Positions 10,895-22,718 of a stretch of DNA of 64,000 nucleotides are shown here, piece by piece; positions within the stretch are counted from its first letter, which is position 1, and each line of letters opens with the position of its first letter. This DNA comes from Aspidapion aeneum. Its lineage: Eukaryota > Arthropoda > Insecta > Coleoptera > Brentidae. The stretch spans positions 107,623,314 through 107,687,313 of the forward strand of contig OY755042.1 of NCBI GenBank assembly GCA_963576565.1. The letters are read 5' to 3'. A program made the translations under genes and the position numbers. A model generated the notes under the pieces. It worked only from the letters and a program-made list of their open reading frames with translations, was not told the origin of the DNA and searched no databases.

Positions 10895-11700
10895 TTTTTC
10901 TTCAATCAAACATCGAAAACTAATGCTGGGTTAACCAAGTATAAAAGGCAACTTCAAAGCGGTAAAATCAACCACGGACACCCGTGTTTCGAAAAAAGGC
11001 ATTTCCACTGGGTTTACAGATAAAAATAATTATTAAAATAAAACTCAAAGTTAACTCTATGGGAAACTGTATAGTTTATAATACAGAGCAAGATAAAAAT
11101 AAAAAGTTTTTTTCGATTTTTTCGTACCAATTCAGGCGTTTTAATCCAAAAACAATTTTACACTGTTTTTCTTGCAAAAAAGTTAATAATTAATTTAAAT
11201 TTTTATTTGGCTTTATAAACACCAAAATGTTTTGGTTTTTATTTTAATTTTTATATATTTTTTTAATTTTTATCTGTATAAAAACAGCAGAACATATCTA
11301 TAAGTAGATACCTAATAAAATTTAAAATCATTTTTTTTATTTAAGAAGTTGCGTTGTCAGTTTTTTAATCAATTAACCCATATTAAATTTTTAAAATAGG
11401 TATGTATAAATCTCTCTGTAATATTTATATTTACCTCAAAACTTTTGAATTTTTGGCTATAATTTATTTTTTAAAATAATAATAGGTACAGATAAATTTG
11501 AGAAAATTATCTACAAAAAATATTCAAAATATAAAAATAAAATATGATTTTTAAAAAAAATAATAAAGTATACCTACTTACTAAATAGTAAATTATGAAT
11601 GCATAAACATAAAAAATTAGTTTTATATTATAAGCTAAAAAAACATTTTTAAGATTATTTGTAAAAAAATGTATTTCCAGGACAATTTTAAAAAACTTAC

Positions 11701-11856
11701 CCTTCTAGTATCACTGACCCTCCTGGCACCAGCAGGGCCAGTTTGAGAGTTATCATTTCCTGCAGGCGGGGTAGTTGTACTCACTGCTGCCGACGACACG
11801 ACGGCAACCGAATTTCGCGACAGCATTGTTGAGGCAACAACAGGAGTGGTTACCAT
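11701..11856 (-). CDS. h: hairy, coding exon 1 (N-terminus)
   Basis: This 156-bp exon encodes residues 1-52, from MVTTPVVAST to VSDTRR. The ATG is at 11854-11856 and the donor AGG/GTAAGT at 11699-11700, in phase 0. The segment is Ser/Thr/Ala-rich and looks disordered, as in other insect Hairy N-termini, and its last RR abuts the basic region in exon 2. A tttttttttag run ends at 11875, so the ATG may sit in a spliced exon with only a short leader; no in-frame ATG lies upstream. The family acts as a nuclear, DNA-binding repressor in segmentation and neurogenesis. Confidence 0.93.
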
Positions 11857-12130
11857 TTTTTTAAGTCACAACCACTAAAAAAAAAATTTCACCAAGTTCA
11901 CTCGATTGTCAATTTGATAAAAAAAAGTTTTTAAACACTAACACAATTTTTTTTATTTTTGACGAATTGTCGTATCTGACGTGCAGTGAGAACAAAAATA
12001 GCACCACAACCACTTCGCACGAGAAGTGACGGAAGAATAAAGTTCGCTCGCGTGGATTTCTTTATGGCGTGCTTGGAGCGCAAGCAAAAATCAGACCTGT
12101 TGAGTACGTAAAGTTACGGTGTTGCCAGTT
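11857..12130 (-). promoter_or_regulatory. Candidate hairy 5' region with Hairy/E(spl)-type sites
   Basis: Upstream of the hairy ATG is a CpG-richer patch with a CACGAG N-box-like hexamer (12018-12023) and a CACGCG hexamer on the minus strand (12049-12054). CACGCG is the class C site preferred by Hairy, so feedback is conceivable. These are short motifs that can occur by chance, and no start site is visible. Confidence 0.3.
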
Positions 12131-12164
12131 GCTTCTCGATTTCTTCAACTAAAACGCGGAAAAG

Positions 12165-12422
12165 TTGGCTTTAAAGTCGGCAGTATTGTGACAGATTTAC
12201 ATGTAAAAAGCAGCTGTTTTCTATGAAAATTCGGCCTTTGTGTATTTAAAAACTGGGTTTATTAGTGCCTGTTTTTATTAAATAAAAGTTAGCAACTTTA
12301 ATTTTAAATTTGACTTTGGTATGTCAATTTTGAGAGATCACCTGTCAGTTTTCTTTGTAATTCTGTCAGAAAAAAGCTGACTCTAAAATAGTCAGGCTTT
12401 ATTCCCATAAGTCCCTAATATC
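12165..12422. repeat. Diverged inverted copy of the AGTGCCGGG MITE
   Basis: The reverse complement shares with 4240-4457 the ordered blocks ATTAGGGACT, AACTGACAG, CAAAATTGACAT, CAAAGTC, ACACAAAGGCC and ACAGCTG. It is old and eroded. It lies just upstream of hairy, and the other copy lies in intron 1. Confidence 0.6.
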
Positions 12423-12867
12423 AAAAAAATAAATAAATTTTGTTATTAGAACCGTTTCATTCTTAGAGTAAGAAAAATATATCTTACTCTAAAGTTTTAT
12501 ATTACTATAAATACCTATAAATCACGGACGCTTCTGACGTGTTTTTGACCTATTTTAAGGCCTTGTACGGCCAAAAAACTAAATAACATAATATATGATA
12601 AATTCCTGCATTTTATTTAGTGGATGCGAACTCAAATATAAAATTGGGTTATCTTTGAGCTACGAACTGCCGCAACGAACTACGTTTGTAAATTGGCTGT
12701 TAATTATAACATTAACTTTACCTTGTGATAAATATCTCGTTTAAAATAAAACTGTATTTGTCTAAAATAAAGTATGGGCAAAGTTTTGCCGACAAAGTTT
12801 TTAAAACATTGAGTGTAAAACATAAAACGGAAATTGATTTCTTCGATTATTTTGACAAATAGTTTTA
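12423..12867. other. AT-rich spacer upstream of hairy
   Basis: No gene, repeat with clear ends, or RNA was recognised here. Confidence 0.5.
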
Positions 12868-13036
12868 CAGTCGAACCTCTATAACTCGAATTTAAAGGGA
12901 CAACCAAAACAGATCGAGTTATGGAGAGTTCGAGTTATAGAAATTCGAGTTAAACAGGTTAAAATACATAAAAAAAAGTGCAGGGACCACTTAAAAGGTT
13001 CGAGTTATAGAGGTTCGAGTTGGAGAGATTCGACTG
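12868..13036. mobile_element. pogo/Tigger-type MITE with TA flanks
   Basis: A 169-bp element starting CAGTCGAACCTCTATAACTC and ending TTCGAGTTGGAGAGATTCGACTG, written as two pieces TTCGAGTTGGAGAG and ATTCGACTG. It is flanked by TA on both sides (12866-12867 and 13037-13038). The many TTCGAGTTATAGA blocks alternate in orientation. Ends and TA duplication fit Tc1/mariner-pogo non-autonomous elements. Confidence 0.8.
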
Positions 13037-14295
13037 TATTTTTATTTTAAGATGCCCTGGAGTGTTAAATATGAGATAAACACCACTTTGTAGAAAAGGA
13101 GATTTTATTATTTTAGTATACTATCTACACATTTTATGCCAAAGAGTGTACGTTTTCATTTTATTTATAAAACCAATATGTAATAAACATAATCGTTAAA
13201 ATAACATTCTCAATTAAGGAGAAGAGAAAAGATTATTTATTTATTTATTTTATTGTCTCAGCTTTGAATTTAGGATTACATTTAAACAAAATGCGCATGT
13301 TTTAGAAATAAAAATAAAAAAATACAATAATAATTGCTATTTCCAGCTGCCGGAATTTTTACACGTATATTCCTAAACCACGACCTCCCCTCCCCCCCGG
13401 CGGTCCAAAAAACAAAATGTGGCAAAGACCATACGAGGCTAAACCCCCCTCCCCCCTTGAGTGTTACGGAATTTCAAAATGGTCTCTAAGTTACGTCAAA
13501 AATCTTTATTGTTGCGACAAATGTTGCTCGGTTTTTGATTTAATGAGTGACAGGCTGAATTTTCATGAAGCTATATTTTTCCGTGAAGCTCAACGTTTTT
13601 CTCTGCGAAACTTCTTGCAAGTGATTCCTAAAATAGCACGCACGCGCAGACATCTTTTGAGCGTCGGTCTGATTAAACAAAGTATACGAATAGTAGGACA
13701 ATGTTGCCATTTACTTTCAAACACATTCTTAAAGCTACAGAGTAAAGAATTTCCCGCTTACTTATTAATTACCATTAGTTTTTCCATCTCGCTATTTTGA
13801 CACAATTTGGGTCGGATAACACAACTGTCTCAGCATCTAATATGTAGGAAAAACATTTTTTATATTTGATATCATAAAATCAAAATCTTTAGATTTAAGC
13901 AAAAAATTAAATGTTACTGCATAATGAATTTTTTCTTAATTTTTTAGAGCCACTAAATCGACATTTAGCGCCTGTGAAACTATTAGGGAGATTTTGGGTC
14001 AGTTTAAATAACAGAAAATTTGACGGCTGTTAGAGTTATTGTTACTAAGATTAACAGTAACATTCAGGGCAAAAAAGATAGATTTTGGAACACTTAAGAT
14101 AAGCATAACACAAACGTTAATTTAGTAGTTTCACACTCCTTTTGTTTATTTATATTTGTTTGTTTATTTTTATTAGATTTATGGCTTTTCACACACCAAA
14201 CTACCAAATTTTAGTAAAAAATTCGACTGCTATAAAAAAAACAATACAAAACCTTAAAAAATAACGGTAACATTAAAGGACAGCCACCGTTGGTA
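13037..14295. other. Intergenic stretch without a supported gene
   Basis: AT-rich sequence with a C-rich patch at about 13380-13460 that resembles the G/C-core repeats elsewhere. A 127-codon open frame at 13417-13800 has no recognisable domain, and its start lies in the C-rich repeat; I do not call it. Confidence 0.5.
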
Positions 14296-14394
14296 CCGGG
14301 CGCCGTTACCGCACATAACAAAAAAGGAGCGTGAACCTGCTAATGCGCAGACCCAGTAATAACAATAACGATAACAAAGTGTAAAATACGCGAC
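14296..14394. repeat. Dispersed ~99-bp repeat, copy 1
   Basis: It matches 40709-40807 in inverted orientation. Shared blocks are CCGGGCGCCGTTACCG, CATAACAAAAAAGGAGCG, GCTAATGCGCAGAC and AACAAAGTGTAAAATACGCG. Its boundaries as a mobile unit are unknown. Confidence 0.7.
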
Positions 14395-14542
14395 AATTTA
14401 GCATGTTACGCGAAAATTTAGCATGTTTAGATGTTATATGTTCTCTGATGTTACTTATCACTCAAAAAATACACCAGTGAAGTGAGGACTAAATCATAAA
14501 TATTTTTTGGTATTCCAATACGGCAACATGGCGGGGACTTAC

Positions 14543-14832
14543 AGCATCCGCCACGGGCCGACCACGAACCATAGACGTCCGTGTGTGACGTAGAAGGGAC
14601 GTGGGGAGCGGAACGGGCGCTTGCTGAGACGAAAAGATCGGCACGTTCCCATGGCTCGATCGGCTATTTCCGGTGAGCGTCGACCGTGTCGACTGGGTAA
14701 TTATAGAACTACCTGTTGCGCTGTGGGTTGTCTGCCACTGTTGCCGTTGTTTTTTTCCTGAGATTGGACCTATTTTTCCCCAAATACTCAGTGCCAATTT
14801 TTCCATTTTAGATATTTTTTCTCTTTCTCTAA
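14543..14832 (-). CDS. Exon-like 88-codon open segment, unrecognised
   Basis: On the minus strand a tcttattttccag acceptor ends at 14833, and a good donor GCT/GTAAGT begins at 14542. Between them an ATG at 14804-14806 (context aaaATGG) opens a frame that reaches the donor in phase 0. The predicted segment begins MEKLALSIWGKIGP, is Ser/Thr/Gln/Arg-rich, and ends RGRPVADA. It is richer in CpG than its surroundings, which favours a real host exon. I recognise no domain. Joining it to the acceptor just upstream of the hairy ATG would give a stop after two codons, so it is not an N-terminal extension of hairy. It could be the first coding exon of another minus-strand gene, or a chance frame. Confidence 0.4.
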
Positions 14833-15005
14833 CTGGAAAATAAGACCTAGTAGCCAAAGGCAAAACTCTTAATAGCAAAGCACTGTTAATTATAATACAT
14901 AGGGTTTCCCAGATAATGGGTGTTTCGGAAACGGCAAGAGACAATTTTAATTAAATAAGCAACCGTTGCGGTATTTCAAGCCCAATCAGATGGTGTATCG
15001 AAATT

Positions 15006-15656
15006 AGCTCACACATATACTATACTATAGTAGTGTGAGCTATGGTGATCCTAATTTTCTCGAGAAAAAAAAAGTTGCTCCGATATCAAATTTTTTTTAT
15101 ATATCTTTGCGTTTCAGACGATTTTAAAACTTTTTTGTCGCGCCGTCTGTCTGTCTGCATGTCCTAGGCTGGGTCTTGGGGTCGAGATAGATTGTCCCAT
15201 TTCAAAATGAACAAAATCCACCAAACATAAGCCAAATAAAAGGGTGGAGGTAGATTTCAAAAATTAGAGTCTATGTTAAAATATGGCGTGTGTGATATCA
15301 AACGAAAAGTAATTGAGTCTGGAGTTAAACAAAATACATTTTAGTTTAAAAAAAGGGTGGGAGTAGATTTTAAAAATTAGAGTTTGTGAAAATATAGCGT
15401 GTGTGATATCAAAAAAAAGGTAATGGGGTCCAGAGTTAAACAAAATACAGTTTATTTTTTGTTTTTTTTTTAAGTGGGGGTAGATGTCAAATATTTGAGT
15501 TTAAGTCAAAACATGGCTTGTGTGGTATCAAACAAAAGGTAATTTACTGACGAGTTGAATAAATTATATTTCAGTTTTTAGGTATATTAGCTCACACGTA
15601 CACTACTATAAAAATAGTACCTAGTGTGAGCTTAGGGGCCCATATATTGGCAGAGT
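15006..15656. mobile_element. Hairpin-ended repeat (HINE-like), copy 2
   Basis: Both terminal hairpins are intact in outline: AGCTCACAC...GTGTGAGCT at about 15006-15042 and again at about 15591-15632. The centre has three to four tandem units starting GGGTGGAGGTAGATTTCAAA. It ends CATATATTGGCAGAGTA followed by a T run. Confidence 0.78.
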
Positions 15657-15699
15657 ATTTTTTCAAAATATCGAGCAAAAACTAATACTTGTGGCTTTA

Positions 15700-16635
15700 T
15701 GAAAAGTCTGCATTTTGGAGGGGGGTCTATAACTTCGTCAATATTAAAAATATTGATTTAGAGTAAATTGCAATTTTATAGACTTTGTCACGAGGAATTC
15801 ACCCGCTAAATTAAATTTTAACTGTCGCTTTTAGTTTTTGAGATATGATATAAAGTTGCATTTTTTCTTATGGAAGGTCCTATATTTTAATTAATTTTCG
15901 AATTCGTCATTGAATTCTTTTCAAAATGATGTATCATATGTCATAGTTTGATTAAGCGGTTTCGGAGATAATAAAAGTTTATTATTTTTGTCTAGTGTCA
16001 TGCGCCATTGACGTGAAAGCCTTGCGGTCAAATGCTACTTCAATGCTCCTATAGTTTTGTTGTCTTATACTATACAAATCAAGTTGGCCTTGCGTTTTGG
16101 CGTTTTGTCATTGTTTTTAATTGTTTAAACAATTTGACATTACGCTTTGATATGAAATTATTTTGCACAAAAGCGTTTTAATTTTATTTTGAAATATGTA
16201 TCATTTTTGTTACTTTTTATAACTAGGCTTTGTCAGCTGAATTATAATTTATTCAAACCAGGCTTACTATATTTTTGACTGTGTAAAATAATAAAAATAC
16301 TGGAGTGCCTTGACCTGCGTCAGCAGGAAATCATAGCGCACTAGAAATAAGTGAAAAAGCTATATATCTCCTAAACCGCTTAATGAAACTATGACATATG
16401 ATACATCATTTTGAAAAGAATTCAATGACAAATTCGAAACTTAATTAAAATATAGGCCATTCGATAAGAAAAAATGCAACTTTATGTCATATCTCAAAAA
16501 CTAAAAGTGACAGTTAAAATATAATTTAGCGGGTGAATTCCTCGTAACAAAGTCTATAAAACTGCAATTTACTCTAAATCAAGATTTCCACTAATAACGA
16601 AGTTATAGACCCCCTTCAAAAATGCAGACTTTTGA
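15700..16635. repeat. Large inverted repeat, ~0.94 kb
   Basis: The left arm (15700 to about 15990) reads AAAAGTCTGCATTTTGGAGG, GGTCTATAACTTCGT, CGAGGAATTCACCCGC and ATGATGTATCATATGTCATA. The right arm (about 16340-16635) has the same blocks inverted. About 340 bp of centre separate them. To the right, 16785-16797 ends GGGACACCCTGTA, like the ends of other CAGGGTG foldbacks here. No coding sequence recognised. Confidence 0.75.
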
Positions 16636-17074
16636 ATAAGCCCCCGTAGCTCAAAGACGAGACGATATTTCAAAATGCGGTTTTCACTATAAGTCTTCCC
16701 TTGAAATTTGAGCCTCGCAATGCGTGGTCAGTTTTTCTCTGTCTCCCCTAGAAGTACCTTAAACCCCCTAAAAGTGCCCAATTTGGGACACCCTGTACAA
16801 CAAGCCTAGTTTCGGGTGATTGAAAATGTGAATTTATTTAAAAAACTGTTTTTTACTTTGTTGCCTATGACACAAATGCCGTAATCATGCCCATAAATAT
16901 AAATTAAATAAAAAAAGTACCCAACTGCGACTAGTAGTTACAAGTAAATTTAGCAGTGGGGTGTTTAATTCTGATTCTGCCTTATAAAAAGCACTATACA
17001 TTTACCATTCATTTAGCTTTACCCACTACACTTTACGTGTAGATTTTCTACGAAGGAAACAGTGTGACCTTCCA

Positions 17075-17590
17075 TTCAGGGATGGTGGGGAAGGAGAGAG
17101 GGAGGAGGGAGCTAGTAAAATGGTGTCGAAAAAAATCATAAAGCGTGTGCAGCAGAAAGAATTCTTGAAATTGCTCTATATTTATGAAATGTATAGCTAC
17201 AACTTTTACTAATAAGAAGGGTGGGGAGAAAAGAGGGAGTGGGAAACTAGTAAAATGATGATGGAAAAAAAGTCTTAAAGCGTGTGCAAAAAGAAGTTTT
17301 GAAATCGTTTTATATTTGTAAAAGGTATAGCTACAACTATTACTAATAAGGAGGGTAGGGAGACGTGAGGGAGAGGAAGGGGAAGCTAGTAAAATGGTGT
17401 TGGAAGAAAAGTCTTAAAGCGTGTGCATAGAGAACTTTTGAAATCGTTTTATATCAATATATCGTCAAAAAATATAGCTACAACTATTACTAATAACGAG
17501 GCCGGGGAGGAGAGAGGGAGGGACGGAGCGAGGGTGAGAAACTAGTAAAATGGTGTTTTTGAAATCGCCCAATATTTGTCGATAAAATTA
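17075..17590. repeat. Minisatellite, ~135-156 bp period, about 4 units
   Basis: CTAGTAAAATG recurs at about 17112, 17247, 17386 and 17542. Each unit also holds a purine-rich GGGGAGAGAGGGAG block, AAAGCGTGTGCA and TATAGCTACAACTATTACTA. Confidence 0.8.
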
Positions 17591-18283
17591 TGCAAATATG
17601 GTTTTTGAATATTCAACATTTTTTTTTCGACATTTTTAACCGAACCAAAGTTCTGAATTTTCAGGAAAATATAGAAATTTTCGTACATGTCACAACACTG
17701 TAGAATTATATATTAATATGCTGAGGCGACCTTTTTTACAAAGTCAAAATGCCGAGGCAATGTAGGCAATCCTGCTTATGGTGAGCCAAACGGGGCACTT
17801 CGGGTCTTTTCATAAAAATTGAAAAAGTGTGTGAAGGTAGGACTTAAAAATAAAATAGCAAATTTTTTATAAAACAAAAGAAGAATTTTTGTTTTTACTT
17901 GTAATCGCTACAGTATGGTTTTTTTATACTTATATACGACAGACGATAAAACAACTTTGTGCTTTTATTAATAGTTTTCGTAATCTAAATTTTTAAAATT
18001 TGGATATAGAGATTTGATATGTAGGCCAGTCAATAATTGCATTTTTTTATATGTTGCTTGGATCTTTGAAATCCCTGTGCTAGTCCCGTGGAACTCGAAA
18101 ATCTTAATTTTTATTTTTTTTTGAAAAACTACCTTATGGAAGCATTTTTTGAGTATCAACGTTCTGTACTTTTGCACGGCCAATAAATTCTCTGTAATGA
18201 CCGCAACACTAGCTTCCTAGGTTCGTTAGTTGCGGAGATACGTGTGGTCAAATGTGTGAAGAGATTTACAAAAAGTGAAATTC

Positions 18284-18612
18284 ATCATAAAAGAGGAACA
18301 TAACAAAAACATTTAACGTAAAAAAAGCCAAGTACGCAAAAGTGGTATTCCGTAAAAATAATTAGAAAACGTTCTTACCAGTTGGGAAATGTTTTTTTAA
18401 ATTTTGCTATTGTAGCCAAACTTCTTTATGTTTAATTTAGCACTGTGCCTAAGAGTCATTTGCAGCCGTAATAGTCAAGTTTAGAAAAACATTTTGAAAA
18501 TTGTATTGGAGAACTTGGCTTTACTTTTATCTCAATTCTTATTACAAAATACGACTTTCGCGTAAATGGCTTTTTTTTTTACATGAAGTGTTTTTGTTAT
18601 TATTTCACTCCA
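18284..18612. repeat. Inverted repeat with AAAGCCAAGTACGCAAAAG arms
   Basis: 18287-18361 pairs with 18549-18612: the blocks AACATAACAAAAACATTTA and AAAAAAAGCCAAGTACGC face their complements. A half copy lies at 61644-61742. Probably an eroded foldback element. Confidence 0.6.
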
Positions 18613-18699
18613 TTTTTAAAGGATTTGGATATTATTTAAGTTTTAAAGTTAAAATATGCGGAATATTGTTTAAAACTGTTGCAATGCCTTGTTAAAAAT

Positions 18700-19265
18700 T
18701 TTGAGGTTTTTTTTATTTTTTCCTATGGTTTTATCATAGTTCCTATCAGCCTTCTGAAGCTCAGCTCTTTAGCGTTCTTGGAAGTGGGCAGTGTTACTTT
18801 TACATAACTTTTTGTTTATAGGGGAGGAAAGTAAATTAAAATTTTAGTGCATTTATATTTTTTCCTATAGTTTTATCATAGTTCCTATCAGTCGTCCAAA
18901 GCTCAGGTCTCTAGCGTTTCTGGAAGTGGAGAATGTTACTTTTACATAACTTTACATTTGGAGGGGAAGGAAGTTAATTAAAATTTCGGGTTTTTTAATT
19001 TTCTTTTATAGTTTTATCATATTTACTCTCAGCCTTCCAAAGCTCAGTTCTCTATCGTTTCTGGAAGTGAGCAATGTTACTTTTACAAAACTTTACATTT
19101 ATAGGGGAGGGAAGCAAGTTAAAATTATGGGGTTTTTAAATTTTTTCCTATATTTTTATCATATTTCCTATCAGTCTGCCAAAGCCCAGCTCTCTAGCAC
19201 TTTAAGAAGTGGGCAATGTTACTTTTACATAACTCTACATGTATAGGGGAAGACAGTAGAATTTT
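18700..19265. repeat. Minisatellite, ~141-bp period, 4 units
   Basis: Each unit contains CCTATRGTTTTATCATA, CAGCCTTCCAAAGCTCAG, CTCTAGCGTTTCTGGAAGTG and TGTTACTTTTACATAACTTT. They recur near 18722, 18864, 19003 and 19147. A short TAAG run follows at 19280-19303. Confidence 0.82.
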
Positions 19266-19761
19266 GATGATCCTTACATAAGTGAGTAAGTAAGTAAGTG
19301 AGTGGCCATTTCGACGTTTTTTGAAATTTCATAACTACTTTACTACTTTATGGAAGTCCATGAAACTTGGAGGGATTGTTAACTTTATAAAGATCTACGA
19401 CTGCGCAAAGTGTGAGTTTCGTGGGCTGAAATGTTTCAAGAAAAGATATTACAGCAGTTTTTGCGCGAACTTGGTGGGGCACTGCCGTGCCTTCAGATTT
19501 ATAGAGAATTGTATTGGCTTGAACACGGTACTAAAATTGTGCCTCAAGTTATTCTAGTTTAAGAAAACAAAAAACTACAATATACTAAATGATAATTTTA
19601 GAATCTATAGTAAGCGTCTTTTGTCGGCTTTTATTGCTGCTAACTTGGCTAGGTGTGTCAACTTGATCATTATTCGTCTTATTTTTTTTCTTTTCCGGTT
19701 TATCGGTTATCGAACTCTAACTCCAGTAATAAACTTCCTTTTAGCCTTCAGCGCCATTTAT

Positions 19762-21238
19762 CCTATAGTTGATATTGTATTAAAGTGACACCGCGTCATC
19801 AAAACCTTGATGGGCGGACGGAGTAGAGGGATACATACAGTGGCATGCACTTCCCCCAAGCAGCATTTTTCCGACTAACTACTACATTCTACACCAAGTT
19901 TGACGTTACTTTGAGTACACTATTTAGTCATAGTAAGACTGACTTCCCCAGACGACTAGATACCATACGGGTTAACGTTGTCTGAGACGCCGTTAATTTT
20001 TAGGATATTTCTTAGTCAAACAGTGACGTTGCGTTAAGGTCTTCGGGCAACTGTAGTAAAATCTGCACGTTAATTTAGCGACCTTTCGACCGCAATCAGT
20101 AACTAATCTTTGACTGTTAATAAAACGTTCACTTTTTAGTCGGCCAAGGCTACTATGGACCGAAGTGGGTAATATTTTCGTTAAATGGGCAACCCAAGTA
20201 TATGTTTATGTCAATATTTTAGACACCTTACAACTACGCCATTTTTCGTTTCTACATGATTTTGCCATTGATGTATTTGAAACGTAAACAAACGAAAAAA
20301 CATTTTTTTAGCTTTGTATTCTCTTTTTCATGCATATAAAATGGTCATAATGATGAGTTTTTAACGCTCGATCGAGTCTGCATGAAATTTTTCAAGTTTG
20401 AGAAATTCTGTTTTTCTACAAAAAATTTCATTTAATCGAAAAACACAACGGATCTGTGGCGCGTGTGTTTTTTAGGACCAAGTCTATATATAATTATCAA
20501 TAAACTTGACAGCGTTCTTGTTTTCCACCCCGAAGAATAATTTTTTTCAAATATACAAGTTATTTTTGTTAGCGGTGCTCCATTCCTTGTTTTTATTTGT
20601 TAGTATTCGAATTAGTTTTCGCAAAGTGTCCATTTTATACTATAGTTGATTTCAAGTTAAACCATTAACGTTAAAACAACGACCAACTAAGGCCCATGGT
20701 TAAATGGATAACGTTGTATAAACCCTAAAATGATTGACCATATTGGTGCATAATTGAGTCGTAACAACGTTGAGGCATAGTCGCCCGTGTAACCATAGTT
20801 AGTCCTGACGAATTTAAATACGTCGGCAAAACGTTAAATTGGTGTTAGCTTACTATTTTACTTGCTTTTTATTGATGTCTTCTTCTAAACGATTTCATTA
20901 GAAAGGAACATATTATGTTATGTCAAATAAATTATGATGGAGTTTTTTACAAAACAAATTACCGGTTTTCAATACTAAATCAATACTTGCGCACATTTTA
21001 ATATAATTTGGGATCCTCTTTTATGTTTCGGATCTTTATTGATTAGGTAAGTACCTATTTGATATCTCCTTTAAAAGTTCTTAGTGTTTTATCCTTCAAA
21101 CATTAAACCCCAAGCGGCACGCTGCATGTACAAAGTGAAACACTAATTTTTTAAGGCTTCTTTAGTTAGATTTTGCCGAAAAATTTGGTTTACCATAGCT
21201 ATGACGCGGTGCCACTTTAATACAATATCAACTATAGG
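19762..21238. mobile_element. 1.48-kb TIR element, unclassified
   Basis: The left end CCTATAGTTGATATTGTATT, then AAAGTGACACCGCGTCAT, is matched at the right by its inverted form (21193-21238) with one or two differences. No transposase motif or long frame is seen inside. The target duplication is not clear. Confidence 0.7.
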
Positions 21239-22404
21239 TCGCGTTTCTAGTTAGTGGTAAAAACTTGTGAGAAGACCCCCTATTAGCGCGTTAATGCATT
21301 GACCAGTTTTTTTTCGCTGTTTTATTTGCATTTTTTGTAGCCTTTGTCTTTTGGGTCTGTGAATTTCGGTGTCAGGGACGTGGTCAGCGGTTCGTTTTTT
21401 ACCAAAAGGATTTCTTTGGTTGCCTTAAAAAGGAGCCAATTTAGTCAATTATACTTCAAAGGTTACCGACAACCGCGATATAATGAAATTACTACCTGGC
21501 CTCAGCATTGACCAATATATAAAACTAAAACCCAGAATACCGCTTAATCTTATAAAATTTATAATTAAAACAATTAAATCTCTTGGACAATCGAAAGTGA
21601 GGGTCAGCGCCGGTTTATCCTAAGCACCAGTCTCAAGGGAGCCCGCAGGGCCCTGATTCAAACATCAAAGTCTAAAAAAATAAATTGCAAAAAACAACGT
21701 TTGTTTCATTACTTATGGGTTTTTATCTGGAAAAAATACTTCAATTCTAGGTACCATTATTATTCACTAAAACGTTGTGTCAAAGTTTTATGTGTATTTT
21801 TGCCTAACCATGCAAAACAGTGGCAGATCCAGGGGGACGGGGCGTTGTAGCTCAAGTAAAAACATGAATCGCAATTTCTCACAAAATTTACATACAGCAC
21901 AATTTTTTAATTTTTTAAAATTACTTAGTAATTTTATATAAAAATGCGCATTTTATTTGCTATTCCTGATTTTGCCTCTTTACCATTGCGATAGAGTATG
22001 CTAGTGCCTAGTTTATATTTTTATAAAATATTTATTTATAACGCAACGCAACAAAAAATTTTTTTTTCGATTTTAATGTTTTTTAGTTTATTCATTCTGC
22101 CGGTAAAGGAGATAAAAAATCCCAAATTTTTCTGATCAATTTTTATCTATTTTTTTTAATTAAAAAACTGCCTGGCTAATATTTGTATATACAATTCAAA
22201 AATCTACAAAACTTGAATATGTCTTGTTTGAAAGGTCTTTTGAATTTTTAAATATCTTTTAAATGAGATACTACATAACGTACTCTTTGCAAAAGGGAAC
22301 CTTAATTTTTTTTAAATAAAAAATTCCAAACGTCTAGCCATAGGAATACATAGGAATAATTGCTTAGGATTTCGATATTGAGTAATAATAGTTCCTCTAA
22401 GAAT
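21239..22404. other. Stretch without a gene
   Basis: AT-rich. A hAT-like end, CAGTGGCAGATCCAGGGGG, occurs at about 21820 without a clear partner. Nothing else recognised. Confidence 0.5.
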
Positions 22405-22718
22405 TACAAAGATTTTGTAAGTAACAAAAGCCCAAAGATCAATGGAAAGACAAATGTTACATGTAAAGCTAACAGATAGAAAAAGCAATGAATGTATAAG
22501 AAATAAAACAAAAGTAAGGGATGTCAGCGGAGAAGAAGCAAAATTAAAACGGAAATTTGCCGGTCATAATATCAGACACAAAGACGATTGATGGCACAAA
22601 TGATGTATTGTAAGCTGGGGACAGAGAACATGTGGGAATTAGATGGATGAACACGGCGGCAGATCGAGAAGAGTGGAAGAAACTGGATCGAAAAAGGCTT
22701 AATAGATAGATAAGTAGA
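22405..22718 (+). mobile_element. RTE-type LINE, 3' fragment 1
   Basis: It reads MERQMLHVKLTDR and RNKTKVRDVSGEEAKLKRKF, then FAGHNIRHKDD, matching the tail of RTE-clade ORF2 proteins (MERQMLG..LRDR..N..IR..TKV.DI....LKW.WAGH). Stops follow. The 3' end carries a GATA run, a usual RTE tail. Heavily 5' truncated. Confidence 0.75.

Larger units (their letters stand above)
3271..11700 (-). other. hairy intron 1
   Basis: The intron is 8430 bp, long next to the compact hairy introns of Drosophila. Most of it is made of small DNA elements listed separately. The stretches 4463-4990, 5667-6170, 8606-9230, 9865-10227 and 10895-11700 are AT-rich, and I see nothing assignable in them beyond a partial CAGTCGAACTTCG end near 5946. 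Confidence 0.9.

Noticed and set aside
11635..11700. Reading hairy exon 1 through to a stop
   Set aside because: A consensus GTAAGT donor and the exact fit of RR to SNKPIMEK in exon 2 show splicing.
12900..13030. tRNA-like GGTTCGA T-arm words
   Set aside because: They belong to a pogo-type MITE; no cloverleaf could be drawn.
13417..13800. 127-codon open frame as a gene
   Set aside because: It begins in a C-rich repeat patch, has no recognisable domain and no supporting splice or composition signal.
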